DNA of 64,000 nt, taken from Punica granatum (Eukaryota; Streptophyta; Magnoliopsida; Myrtales; Lythraceae). Made by a program: the position numbers and the translations under genes. The stretch is from contig NC_045134.1 of the NCBI RefSeq assembly GCF_007655135.1, forward strand, positions 19,492,568 to 19,556,567, read 5' to 3'. The notes under the pieces are model-generated. The model saw nothing but the letters and a program-made list of their open reading frames with translations, made no database searches and was not told the origin of the DNA. Shown in pieces: positions 49,702 through 61,000 of this stretch (its first letter is position 1; every line of letters begins with the position of its first letter).

Positions 49702-49801
49702 NNNNNNNNNNNNNNNNNNNNNNNNNNNNNNNNNNNNNNNNNNNNNNNNNNNNNNNNNNNNNNNNNNNNNNNNNNNNNNNNNNNNNNNNNNNNNNNNNNN
49801 N
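49702..49801. other. Assembly gap of exactly 100 N
   Basis: A run of 100 N, a conventional placeholder for a gap of unknown size. The sequence to its left ends in a T run that matches 55838-55846; the sequence to its right starts with bases that match 43644 onward. Confidence 0.99.
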
Positions 49802-50230
49802 TCACTGTCATCACCACTGGTTGAGTCATTCCCCTGTTCATCTTCATCCTCTTCATATTGATCAATTACTTGTACAAGTACCTCCCTTGCTTCTGCTTCT
49901 CTTGTTTCTGTTGCTTTTCTTTCCCTTGCTTCTCCTTCTCTTGCTTTTCTTTCTCTTACTTCCCTTTTCTTTCTGCTCTTTCTCTTGCTTCTCTTTCTCT
50001 TACTTCCTTTTCTCTTGCTTTTGTTGCTTCTCTTTCTTGACTTCTCTTTCTCTTGCTTCTTTTTTAACATTTGCCAAGAATTCCATTGCTTCCTTGCCAA
50101 TAAGTGCCTCAGGAGTTTCTATTGGATGCTTAAAATATATGTGCGCCTCATCATATCCTTTTACAATAGTTATGAGGTTTGTTGAACCATTATCATCTTT
50201 TAAATCTTCAAGCCCAAACTCCATCCTCAT
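49802..50230 (-). pseudogene. MULE transposase N-terminal fragment (copy B, cut by the gap)
   Basis: It is the counterpart of 43644-44074 with the PB1-like start and the charged repeat. Two single-base deletions relative to copy A shift the frame inside the R-E repeat. Confidence 0.85.
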
Positions 50231-51267
50231 CCCAGGGATAACATATCAGCAACTGAAAGGTTTGCTCTTATAGTGATCATCTAACACGTTCATGATCACA
50301 ATTGCAGAAAAGAAATCTGCATCTACATGTTCCATAATGTTTATCTCACCACCAACATAATTCTGTTTGTTTTCATCAAATTGTCCTCCATGATGTAAAA
50401 TCAGATCCACGTAATGTCATTCCATTCTGAGACCACAAACCAACCAAAAAGGAACCATCACGCACAGATCAAAAAACATATAAAAATTCAAACTTTATCA
50501 GATTCTCTACCGCATTAACTATCAAAAAGACAAAAGACAATCAACCTTGGGACCGCATTAAACAATGCATGAAGGAAACAAGTAAGGGGACCACAAAATC
50601 GACTGTAGGAGTAGTAAATAACCGTTACCTACCTGAGTCCAACTTTTCAAAACCTCCACGAGGACCGCATATAAAAATTCAAACTTTATCAGATTCTCTA
50701 CCGCATTAACTATCAAAAAGACAAAAGACAATCAACCTTGGGACCGCATTAAACAATGCATGAAGGAAACAAGTAAAGGGACCACAAAATCGACTGTATG
50801 AGTAGTAAATAACCGTTACCTACCTGAGTCCAACTTTTCAAAACCTCCACGAGGACCACGGCCAGCTTATATCACCAAAGAACACCAAACTCCTTTTCGA
50901 TCTTCTTGTTCTAAACTCGAAAAGAAAATAAACTTCACTGAACATAGAATTGATCTGCCCTGGTCATTCTCACTTGAATGTTTGCTCTGAAATCAGAAAA
51001 TCCCGCCCTACAATCGCTTCATTTCCCGCTTTCGATCTTAAGAAGCTTAACAGAGGTAGATAGACACGTCAGAAAGCCATGTCATATGGAGAAATAATAT
51101 TATAAGTCACGTCAGACGATTCCGTCTGATTTTTCACGGAACGTGGACGGAAGGTCATCTCTGATGTAAATTTTAACTGCCAGGGTTATGTTTGATGTAA
51201 AAAATGGGTCGATGGTCATTTGAGCCAAATTTCATCTCTCGAGGTTATTTTTGCTAATTCTCTCTGG
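49802..51267 (-). mobile_element. Right part of the MULE (copy B)
   Basis: It is the same as 43644-45112, including the 190-bp tandem pair and the right inverted repeat (about 51092-51262). The left half of the element is missing because of the gap. Confidence 0.88.
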
Positions 51268-51893
51268 TCTCTAAGTAAACCACCTCCTCCTGCTCTCCCG
51301 GGATTGCCTTCCACTGACCCATCCGTGTTCATAGTGTGGAAAACCTTTGGTGGGGTGTTCCATTTGATATGGAATAGGAGTTTTGTCGGTTATAGAACCC
51401 CAAAATTCCGTAGTAAGTTCGTTGGTGTGGGAATGAACGCTTACAGAGAGCCCATTGCAAGAAGATCAAATTGTTTCGGTTTTTCCATAGGTTTCAAATG
51501 GTAATTGGGAAAATTACTTTCCAGGAAATGCCTAGGGTTGATAAATGGGACGATGAACAATTAAATCTAAGACATTCCATGAATGGAATGGAGAAGGTAG
51601 CTCGCTTGGATGAAGGCATATTGGCGCTTTCCGAAAAATCACGAGCTAGAGGACACTCTCTCATAATGTGTTGGATTGTCTGTTCCCGGCAATAACATAT
51701 GGGGCAACCTGAATCGACCGGTATGCCTGTGGCAGCAAGTTTGGCACGAATTGCCAATTTTTCATGACAGCATAACCGGATGAAGTGTTGTATTTTCCGG
51801 ATAGCTAAGCATTTATATATCCAAGACCAGTTTCCTGTAGGGGGAGGGAATTGGATCGACCGGTATGCCTATGGCGAATCCAGAAGCATTTCC
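51268..51893 (-). pseudogene. LINE piece (copy B): RT zinc-binding tail
   Basis: It matches 45113-45753, including the CPICYCREQTIQHIMRECPL zinc-binding motif and the flanking ataaaattcaatatttc at 51894-51910. It carries a 14-base deletion in the RNase H start and a one-base deletion near 51808. Confidence 0.85.
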
Positions 51894-52354
51894 ATAAAAT
51901 TCAATATTTCAAAAATTCTGTAAAGGCTCAAAATCTACTTTTCTTATTAAAAAAAAAATGCGAAGCCCAGGACCCCCTGGTGGGTCGGTAACAACAGCCC
52001 ATGGAAATTGGAAAATACGCAACCCGGGTCCACCACAACCCATTCATGCACCCGGTTCACGCAGTTGCGGTTTTCCTCCTCCTCGTTCATGACGCGATGG
52101 CCCGATCAGCCAGATCATGCCACGTGGCGAATCCGGAAGCCACCGCGCCACATACCTCCGATATTACGCGAAGCATCGAGACCTTTCCCCTCCCTTCGAC
52201 CCAAAGGAATAAACTTAGCGGAATCAAATCGAAAATCCCTAATCCGATTGAAACGGCAACGTTCCCCTCTCATTCTGATCATCCTCAAGGCCTTCCTTCT
52301 CCGATCCCCAAACCCCGCGGTATCGTCGGCCGGCCGACCGATTCCTCTCCTCCG

Positions 52355-53960
52355 ATGTGGAACCAGCCTTTCGGGAAGAACGGCGATGTCGAGTCGGGGG
52401 CGAGGCCCTTGTACCCGATGATGCTGGAGAGCCCGGAGCTCCGGTGGGGCTTCATCCGCAAGGTATACTCCATCGTCGCCCTCCAGCTGCTCCTCACCAT
52501 CGCCGTTGCCGCCGTCGTCGTGACCGTGCGCCCCATCGCCACCTTCTTCGTCACCACCACCGCTGGCTTGGCCCTCTACATCGTCCTCATCATCATCCCC
52601 TTCATTAGTACGTTTCTGTTGTTTTTTCTCGAAAGTGCTATTTTCCTTGTTCTCCTGTTGAAAGAAACCGAAAGCGGTTAAAAATCGAGAAATTCTGTTC
52701 TTTCTTTTCCGAAATTGGAGTGGAAAATTGTCACTGAGGGGATCATTTTTAATCTTCTTTTGATATTTCGTGCGAAAACCGATTGGTAAAGGGGCATCTG
52801 CCGATAATGTAGCAAGTTATGAAGGAAAATCTGGATATTGTAGCTTCAGGTTTTGAATTCTATGAGGAACTATGTTACCATAATAAATCGGAAATGAATG
52901 AAACCCTCCATTGGTAATTGTATAGCCGAGCTTGTTCCTGTAGAACAAAACCGAGAAATTCCATATAGGGAAAATCTTTATGGTTCGGTTAATTTGTCTG
53001 ATTGGATCTTTGGGATGATGGTGTTAATTTGTCTCATTGCAGTATTGTGCCCGTTGTATTACTATCACCAACGGCATCCCGTTAATTACCTTCTCCTGGG
53101 GATTTTCACTGTTACTCTCGCTTTCGCCATCGGATTAACTTGTGCTTTTACAAGTGGTAAGTTCTGCATCTTTTAGAATTTTCGTTGAAACATTACAGAT
53201 GTGTGTAATTTGATTGAATCATTTGACAATTGGGATTGGTAAAAGGAAATTGACCTCTTGATGGTCGATGTAATTTTTCATTGCTTTTCTACAAGAAAAT
53301 AATGTGAAATCTCTATTACTCAGCAGATGCGGTAGTTTCATCAAGAAAATTGTTAAATTGATCTTTATGCTGGTGTTTGATTTTGCTTTCGTCACCTTAA
53401 GATATAGTTTCATGTGTTCTTTTATAGATTTATTAGTCTTGGGTAATGATGTCAAGTGATTGTGCTTAAAGCTCATGGGGAGTGTGTTTTGCTTGGTGAC
53501 AGGAAAAGTTATCCTGGAAGCAGTTATCTTGACGGCCGCGGTAGTTGTTGGCCTCACTCTCTACACATTCTGGGCTGCGAAAAGAGGACAGGACTTCAAT
53601 TTCCTTGGACCCTTCTTGTTCGGTGCTCTCATTGTGCTCATGGTGTTTGCATTGATCCAGGTACGTGTGGATGAAATGCTTGATGACCTTGAATCATCTG
53701 TTTTAATCAATTTGACTCTTGATCTTACTTTCATTCTGTCATGGCGAGTGCAGATCCTCTTCCCCCTAGGAAAGATCTCCGTGATGATCTATGGGTGCTT
53801 GGCAGCCATCATTTTCTGCGGATACATCGTATATGACACAGACAACCTCATCAAGCGCTTCACATACGACGAATATATATGGGCTGCTGTGTCATTGTAC
53901 CTCGATATTGTCAACCTGTTCCTAGCTTTGCTGACTGTCTTCAGGGCTGCTGATAGCTAA
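52355..53960 (+). CDS. LFG: LIFEGUARD/Bax inhibitor-1-like membrane protein, 4 exons (copy B)
   Basis: Exons 52355-52607, 53043-53156, 53503-53660 and 53754-53960 give the same 243 residues as the gene at 46214-47816. Two synonymous coding differences were seen (a Leu codon CTG to TTG in exon 1 and a Val codon GTT to GTA in exon 4), plus a 4-base insertion and a 1-base deletion in introns. All splice sites are kept. Its role is as for copy A: a multi-pass TMBIM-family protein linked to cell-death control. Because the copy lies next to the assembly gap and is so similar, it may be the other allele of one gene rather than a paralogue. Confidence 0.9.
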
Positions 53961-55150
53961 GTGGATCTTTCTTTTTCATTTGCGTAATTAGGAAGTGTCG
54001 TATCTGTGAACTCCAAAGATACTTGTGATTGGTACATACTACGTAGTGAGTCTCCACAATTGGATGCATTTTGATTGGATAGAGGAGAGGGGTCAGAAGT
54101 TCTTTTGTATATTCCTCTAGTTTGGACTTCCATAAGCAATTGTACTATCATTTTGATGGTAATGAATGGATTTTGGGGGTCCAAAGCTTGAACTCTTATT
54201 ACAGTTTATGATTTATAGTTGTTAAATGATGAGGAATGCGTACAAGTTACAATGAGTCTGCTGCTTGTGGATTGAGTTCGAAGGAGTCGCAGTTTCAGTG
54301 TAGATGGAGAGAACTCTGATGAATGAGTTACGTCTTTTGCTTGCTTTCGGAATAGTTTTTGGCTCTTGCAGTCCATTGTCTCAATTGAATCTGCAACGAT
54401 CCTCATCATTTTAGTTGGTTTATGCTCTTTTCCAGGTTCTTTTCCGCCGACTCACAAGTGAGACGTTTGTTTTGCGTCATTTTCTTTATGTGGTGAGCTT
54501 TTTGCTTAGTGAAGTTGAAAACCTCTGCGTTCATTTTTACACCACGTAAGGCCACCTTTCCTTATCGCCAAAGGTGGGATTCTTTTTCTTCCGTTGTTTT
54601 CCTTTTTTGTGTAATGGTCAAGTGGTGTCCTGTCAACCAATTGGTACCTCGGCCGCTCCATGATTGTGGGCGTGGGCAGGGCGAGGGTCGCGCTTCGTGT
54701 AGAGTCTTTATGAGATACAGATTATATGTTTCTAAGGGGAGCTGGATGTTAAATAGTTTCAGGGGCTAATGATCAACCCTGCTTTCCTTTCATTCTATAA
54801 TTTTGTCTTATTCTAATTTTATTTGCTGATGCGGCAGTCGGACCTGTACAATTATTTGTTACAATTAACGCCGCGTGCGAATAGTTTGTCATCTCAGCGT
54901 CAAATGTTTTCAAATAGTAATTTGGGAAATGCATATTTAATAGGAAGGTATTTCTTCGTTGTAGTTATTCATAACAAGTTAACAACACTTATTATTTAGG
55001 ATATGAAGGAACTGTGTAAAAGGACCCAACATCTGCAGTCAATTTTTTTTTTTGGTAAATGGTGATCTGCAGTCAATTTCAAATCTATGTCAAATTTGTT
55101 GCAAGAACATATGTATAATTTGCAAATGTTTGCTATTTATAATAATAGTA
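53961..55150. other. Downstream of LFG copy B, no further gene recognised
   Basis: It repeats 47817-49005 almost base for base. No coding or RNA gene was seen. Confidence 0.6.
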
Positions 55151-55250
55151 TAGGGTAAATGCATTAAAAGGCACAATGTTTGCGAGTTAAATATCAATCT
55201 TGTCCCTGAGATAGATGACTTGCAGCAAACGAGTCCCTTGCAAGAAATTT

Positions 55251-55397
55251 ACATCAAATTAGTCATCTGTAATATTAAATTCGTCCTCTGTAATATCAAA
55301 TTTGTGCTCTCTTACATCAAATTGGTTCTTTATCACATCAATTTGGTCTATTATGACATCAATTTAATCATCTGTCACATCAAATCAATCCCTCCGT
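55251..55397. repeat. Seven 21-bp tandem units (copy B)
   Basis: It is the same seven-unit array as at 49106-49252, with units starting acatcaaatt and variants. Confidence 0.88.
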
Positions 55398-55678
55398 CGC
55401 TCTGTCCGGTCAACCGTTAGCCTTGGATGGAAAACAGTGTTTGCAGCTATTTGATCCTACTAACACATTTTCATGCATTTTCTCTTAAAATTAAATTTGT
55501 GGGTTTTTAAATTAAAAAATTGCCTTATTTCCTTTTGTCCATTTGTGCATTTGTCTTCTCTCTCTTTACTTCCCTCTCTTAAATTTGTTTCTCGCTCATA
55601 ACTCCCTCTCTCTCCCACTCTATCTGACTCCCTCCAAAATTGTTCTTCTTCTCTGAGCGAGGCGGGAAATTCTCTTGG

Positions 55679-56003
55679 AGAGCAACATTGGTTTCGCTTG
55701 AGGCAGGAGCCGTGGTTGTCCCAATCATGGACTCAGATTCCAGATTCATCTGTGAGCCAAGGTATTTCTCTTAGTATTTGTCACTTTCTCTCAGAAGCTA
55801 CTGTTTTGATTGATATTTGAGTGAAGGTTGAGATTTTTTTTTGGGAGCAACATCAGTTTCGCTAGAGGAACGAGCAGTGATTGTCCTGATCATAGACTCA
55901 GATCCCAAATTCATTCACAAGCCGATATATTTCTCACAATATCTTTCACTTTCTCTCGGGAGCTATTGTTTTTAGTGATATTTAAGTGAAAGTTGAGATC
56001 CTT
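55679..56003. repeat. Diverged tandem duplication, period about 168 bp
   Basis: The segment from gagagcaacattggtttcgc to ggttgagatt is followed by a related segment from gggagcaacatcagtttcgc to agttgagatc. They share cagat(t/c)c(c)a(g/a)attcat, cactttctctc and gagctattg-like blocks at roughly 80% by eye. The left contig stops exactly at the boundary between the two units. Confidence 0.8.
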
Positions 56004-56136
56004 TATGTGATCGTGACAGTGTGTGTTACCCTCATTTGGTTACTGGTCTCTCTATGTGCACTTTGTCATTTAGGGTTGTAAACTGTAGTTTAGTTTTCTA
56101 TGATCTACATGGGAGAGGGAATGTTTAGGACGTGAT

Positions 56137-57905
56137 GTGATTATGCATCATGATGGGAGGTTTGTTAGGGACTCTATGTTGAGATATGATGGTGGTGTGG
56201 TCGAAGTGAAGAAGAACCGAGATATTGATAGGTTCACTGTAGAAGAGATTGAAGGAATGGTTGGTTATAAATTTAAAAGAAAACCTAGTGCTTGCTATGA
56301 TCAAAATCTCATCTTGAGGCTCCGATTGAACCTCTTGATGATAATGATGATGCAAGAATGCTGTTTAATATATTTGCTGAAGTCGATGAGCCCGCGAGAG
56401 AGGTACACTTGTACTTTTAGCATTTGCCAATAAATGTGGTAAAAGAAGCTACTTTAGAGGAGGTTAGACAGCTTGAGAGTGCAACAAGAAGGTCATCATG
56501 AAGAGTATGTTATGGAGAACACTTCAAATGATGACACTACAGAGGATAACACTTACAAGATAGGCGTGAAGCAAAAAAGTAGAATGGAAAGGATGATTAT
56601 GTTGAGTTCTTGGCATCCACTAACTCTGGACTTGATGAGTTCCATGAGGGAAGAAGAAGAGGTGAAGGTGAAGGTGGCGAAAGAGTACAAGCAACAACAC
56701 TCTGGTTAAAGAGCGAAGAAAAAGTGCATGGTGAGAATTACTTATTCAATATCCAAAAGCAACCCCAAACCCATAAGAGAAGGATATAAGACCAAAGGAA
56801 GATTCAAGGATATGACTGCTGCTGAGAGAGAAAATGTTTGCTAGAAAAATTCTTGAGATGGATGGAACTAGTGCAGCGGGACCATCCACAACTGTTGCTG
56901 CTACTGCACATAGTACAACCCAGGAAGTCCTTGCCAGTGAAGATGATCAGATAAATGAGGGCTAAGAAATAGATGAGTTGAAGCCAGTCCATGAGAAAGA
57001 TTCAGATGATGAGAGCAGATATCCAACTTTCAATACTGATGATACTGAGTAGGTTGATATGACTGTAGGGATGAAATTTCAGAGTTTGGAGATATTCAAG
57101 AATGCTGCGAGTGATTTGAATAACTCAATTGGGATGGAAGTTGAGTGTGTGAAAAATGATAGTGAGATGGTGAAGGTAGTGTGCTGAGAGGGACAAGGAC
57201 AATAAGGGCAAGGGCAAGAAGAATGATAATGATTCTACTGCAGGATGTCCTTAAGCCGTACTGTGCTTAGAAAACAAGGTCCTCAATATCTTTTAGGGGA
57301 AAACTTTTATTCCTCAATACACATGTGCTAAAATGTTGACTAACATGCTAACAACAAGGGAATGGATAATTTTGAAGCCGGTCCCAACTGTCAGGACTCA
57401 ACCAAACTTAAATGGGAAAGCAGCATATGATTTTATGATTCATCACTACGGAGTAAAGATGAATGATGTCATGATGTTTAGGGCTTTGAAATTGGCTCGC
57501 CAAATATTGGAAGGGGAAGAGAAAGAGTAATATGCAAAGTTGCGTGATTATGCTAATGAATTGTTGACGGGGAATCTAGGTTCAACTATAGCCTTGCAAT
57601 GCACACCTTATACTCATGAGTTCAATAAGATGTATACCTGCTTGGATGCTTGCAAATAGGGGTTTATGGCAGGGTGTAGACCCTTGATTGGGTTGAATGA
57701 TTGCTTCCTCGAGGGATAATAGGAGACAGTTGCTAACCGCTGTGAGTCAGGATGGTAACAACTCTTTCTATGTGATAGCATCCGCCATTGTAGAGGTTGA
57801 AAATAAAGACAATTGGAGATGGTTTTGGGAAAACCTAGTGAATGATGTGGGAGATCCAGTAGAGAAAAGATAACGCTTTCATCTTTGACATGCAAAAGGT
57901 AACAT
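56137..57905 (+). pseudogene. MULE transposase (MURA-like) pseudogene, 5' part
   Basis: It begins with a PB1-like domain (HHDGRFVRDSMLRYDGGVVE, FTVEEIEGMVGYKFK). An acidic region follows, then MKFQSLEIFKNAASDLNNSI and EVECVKNDSEMVKVVC, then the MURA block NGKAAYDFMIHHYGVKMNDV. The core has FMAGCRPLIGLNDCFLEG, where the family has GLDGCFLKG, and later FYVIASAIVEVENKDNW. Several stops break the frame. At 57896 a donor-like AAG|GTAACA suggests an intron, into which the 58092-63334 element inserted. Confidence 0.83.
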
Positions 57906-58091
57906 TTCGTACCATTATTGCATGTATGCATGAAAATTAACCTTGAATTAGCTGTTTACATCAAATATGCCCTTGATTGAATCATTCGGTACATTAAGTA
58001 GTACTTCAAATGTGTAAAAGTACGTCAAATACATTCTTTCCCACTCTAACTGGATAGCATCATTTCAAATGTAAGGTCTGAAGGGTGCAGT

Positions 58092-61000
58092 TGTACGGAC
58101 CCGAATGTGGACTCTTGTCGGGGCCCGCATTGCGCGCTTTTGGATCGCGCGGCTTGGGAGTGTCCACCTTCCCGTGGGGACGCGTGACGGACACGCGTGA
58201 GAGAAGGAGTCGCCACTTATCATTTTACGACCCGAAGGTCGAGGGCGGATAAGTTACCCGGGTCTAGGGGTATGGAACACCTAGTTTGTCGTTAAGGTAT
58301 TGATATGTGCGGAACCGGAAAATCCGTGTTCGGGGGTTCATGTTACGTGCGGGCCTATATCCCGCACGCCCTTTCGGTACTCTAATTTGCTAGGCTTGCA
58401 TGTTTTATGATTTACCTCATGAATTAAGCTGCACTCGGCTCGCACGTTTTGACACCGGAGATTCGGTGAATTAAACGATGTCGGTTGAGAAGCCGAGAGA
58501 GAAGTAAACCCGTATGTCGGGGAGTTGGTTCACAATCTTGCGTTACAGTTCATCGAACCATGGAGGTTGAATCCCAGCGTGAACCAAAAACCGTGAGATC
58601 TTGGATTTACTTGTGTCTGGGCAAGCATTAGACCGATTCGATTAATTCGACTCTCGGACCGTTCGCTCACCGACTGAAATTCTTACAGAACAAATGTACA
58701 AAATAAAAGTCCTTACAATGCTCTCGAAAACAATAAATAAAAATTACAAATGGCCGAATTCCAGTCGACTCTCGTTCGGTTATTATTCCGCTCTAACTCA
58801 CCGTGAGTTTAGGGAAAAGACCGAAGAACTGAAATTCAATGCACGCTCTCACTAAATAGGGCGTTGGACCATGTGAGTGTTGATTAGGGCGTTGGACCCT
58901 GTGATCGATGATTAGGGCGTTGAACCCTAATATTATTCGGCCTAGGGATCAGGCTCGACCAGCATGGCAAACAGGTGCGGAAAGATAACACGCAACAGGT
59001 AAATAACAGACAAGGTGCTTGTTATTATCGAGTGTACGTGTTTTAACAAGTTGTTAATCCGGGGTATTTTGGCATGCAAATCCTACCCTAGACAAGCAAG
59101 CACGTGCCAATGTTTTAGCATTCGGCTTTGTTTTGAGAACTTGACAAAAAGAGTCAAATCTCATGTGTGTGGATTGCTTTTACAATTGTTCTGTATTGTG
59201 ACACTGAATTTCCACTGAATTAGCCAAACTAGTGTTTTGACTCTAGATTTGGAATCTAGAATTCCTCCTAACCATTATCTACTGTTTGGTTAGGTCGAGT
59301 GAAAGGTTAATCAGCATTTTGCATGTTTTCTGACAGAGATAACCGTTCTAGTTACCCGAGTCTATGTTAGGATGACAGAAACTCATCAGTTAGATAAGAA
59401 AAGGCTATGCAGATGAACCTGCACCTGAACAGGTAGCCCATTCTTATCCCGTACTGTAGTGTTTTTGTCATGCTAACCCTAAGGGTGTCGCTGAATTGTG
59501 AAAAGACGATTTTTCCCTTTATTTGAAAATTGTTTTCAAAAAAGGGGAAACATCGCACTGCGGGCCACCTCGACCTGTAGCCGGTGTCGACCAATTCCCT
59601 GGATCGTCCAGGGTTGTGCAAGAACCCCGAAAAAGCCAAAGAACCGGTCAATCTGCCCGGAAGTGATCTAGAAAGATCTTCTGTATCCTGACCTAAGTTA
59701 CCTGGAATCAGGTAAAAACTCAAGTTGAGACACAGAAGCCCTTTTCAGACGTCCATGCTACATGGACCGCGCATTTCGGGTTTTGAAATTGATAAGTTTG
59801 AAAAGGGCACCAACGTCATTTGACAACTCATCGACGCGAGTTATCAATTAATGGTCAATTCGTGTAAACCTTATCAGTGTGAAGTGGGTTTAATCATGTG
59901 AGCATCCCGATTAACCCGTTTGTGGAATTAATGCTTAAGGGTTGTGCCGAATGCATTAATTGTAAAAACAATTCGTGACTCGGCGACCAAGACGGGTCAA
60001 GAAAGACCGAGGATGATTCGGCCAACGATGGCCGAAACACCCTTTGGTCCTAATAGGCCCGAAAGGGTCTCCGAATTGCGAATCCATGCATATTTTGGTT
60101 TGGAAAGACATTTCATGTGAAATTCTCGATGTAATTGAACTTGCAAATTACACGAAATCCGAGAACGGATTTAAAACGGGAAGAGGAAGCCTCATGGAAC
60201 TCGAATAACTCCATGAGACTCTCGGCCTATTCTCCTTGGAGAAAGCCGAGAGGTCTCATGGCTTGTATTTGGTTTCACGAGTTTTCCCCGTCTTGTTTTG
60301 AATCGTTTCTCGCTTGCTCAAACATCAAACATGTTAAATAACACGATTAAACGAAAGTCGGTATTATCATGATTTTAAATAACACATTCAAACATGCAAA
60401 CATGCACAAACATATTATTTAAGGAATCGATAAAGCAATACCGACTTCATGGATGTGAGAAAAACAATAAAACTCAGGAAACAATTTAAATCGGGGCAAA
60501 GGAATCCGGTATTGACCCAAAAAGGTCAAGAATGCTCTAGGTTACCTCATGGAGAGGTTAACCCGAATGATCTCGGCTTTTCCGGGTCGGGATAGTTTCC
60601 TCGACTTCGATTTAAATATTTCCCGACATACTAGCACGTTAAACGATGATAAACATGCATGGTGTAATAAGGAAATTGCATAATTAAAATCATGCTTAAA
60701 ACCCCTTAAAACTCCATAAACACAACAATAATGTAAAAGTCCTAACTCCTCTAAGTCGGGAATGGTCATACCTAGTCCCGAGATGCGGGATGGTACCTTC
60801 AAGAGTCGGGTTGGACCGTTGATGGGTCAGGTTTGGGCTGTTTTCCGTTGAACAGACCCGAATGGCACCAAACAGACCCGAATGGAATGGTGGACAGACC
60901 CGACTGGCACAAGTCGAGTCGGACGTCGCCACGGAGGCTCCCGATGGAATTTTGAGGCAAGGTCGGCGGCCTTGGATAACCAAGGGACCCCTCTAGGTGA

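Larger units (their letters stand above)
49802..55846. repeat. Near-identical second copy of 43644-49701
   Basis: The offset between copies is 6158 at the left edge and 6145 at the right, so the net length difference over about 6 kb is roughly 13 bases. Differences seen include a 14-base deletion in copy B at about 51368, a 4-base insertion (gaatgaatgaaa) at about 52897, single-base changes in runs, and about a dozen substitutions. Everything is in the same order: MULE right half, LINE piece, LFG gene, 21-bp repeats. The two copies abut the gap with the left copy at its contig end and the right copy at its contig start. Confidence 0.95.

Noticed and set aside
46214..53960. Two LFG genes as established recent paralogues.
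   Set aside because: Not accepted as fact because the copies meet at an assembly gap and differ only at an allelic level; both are annotated but flagged.
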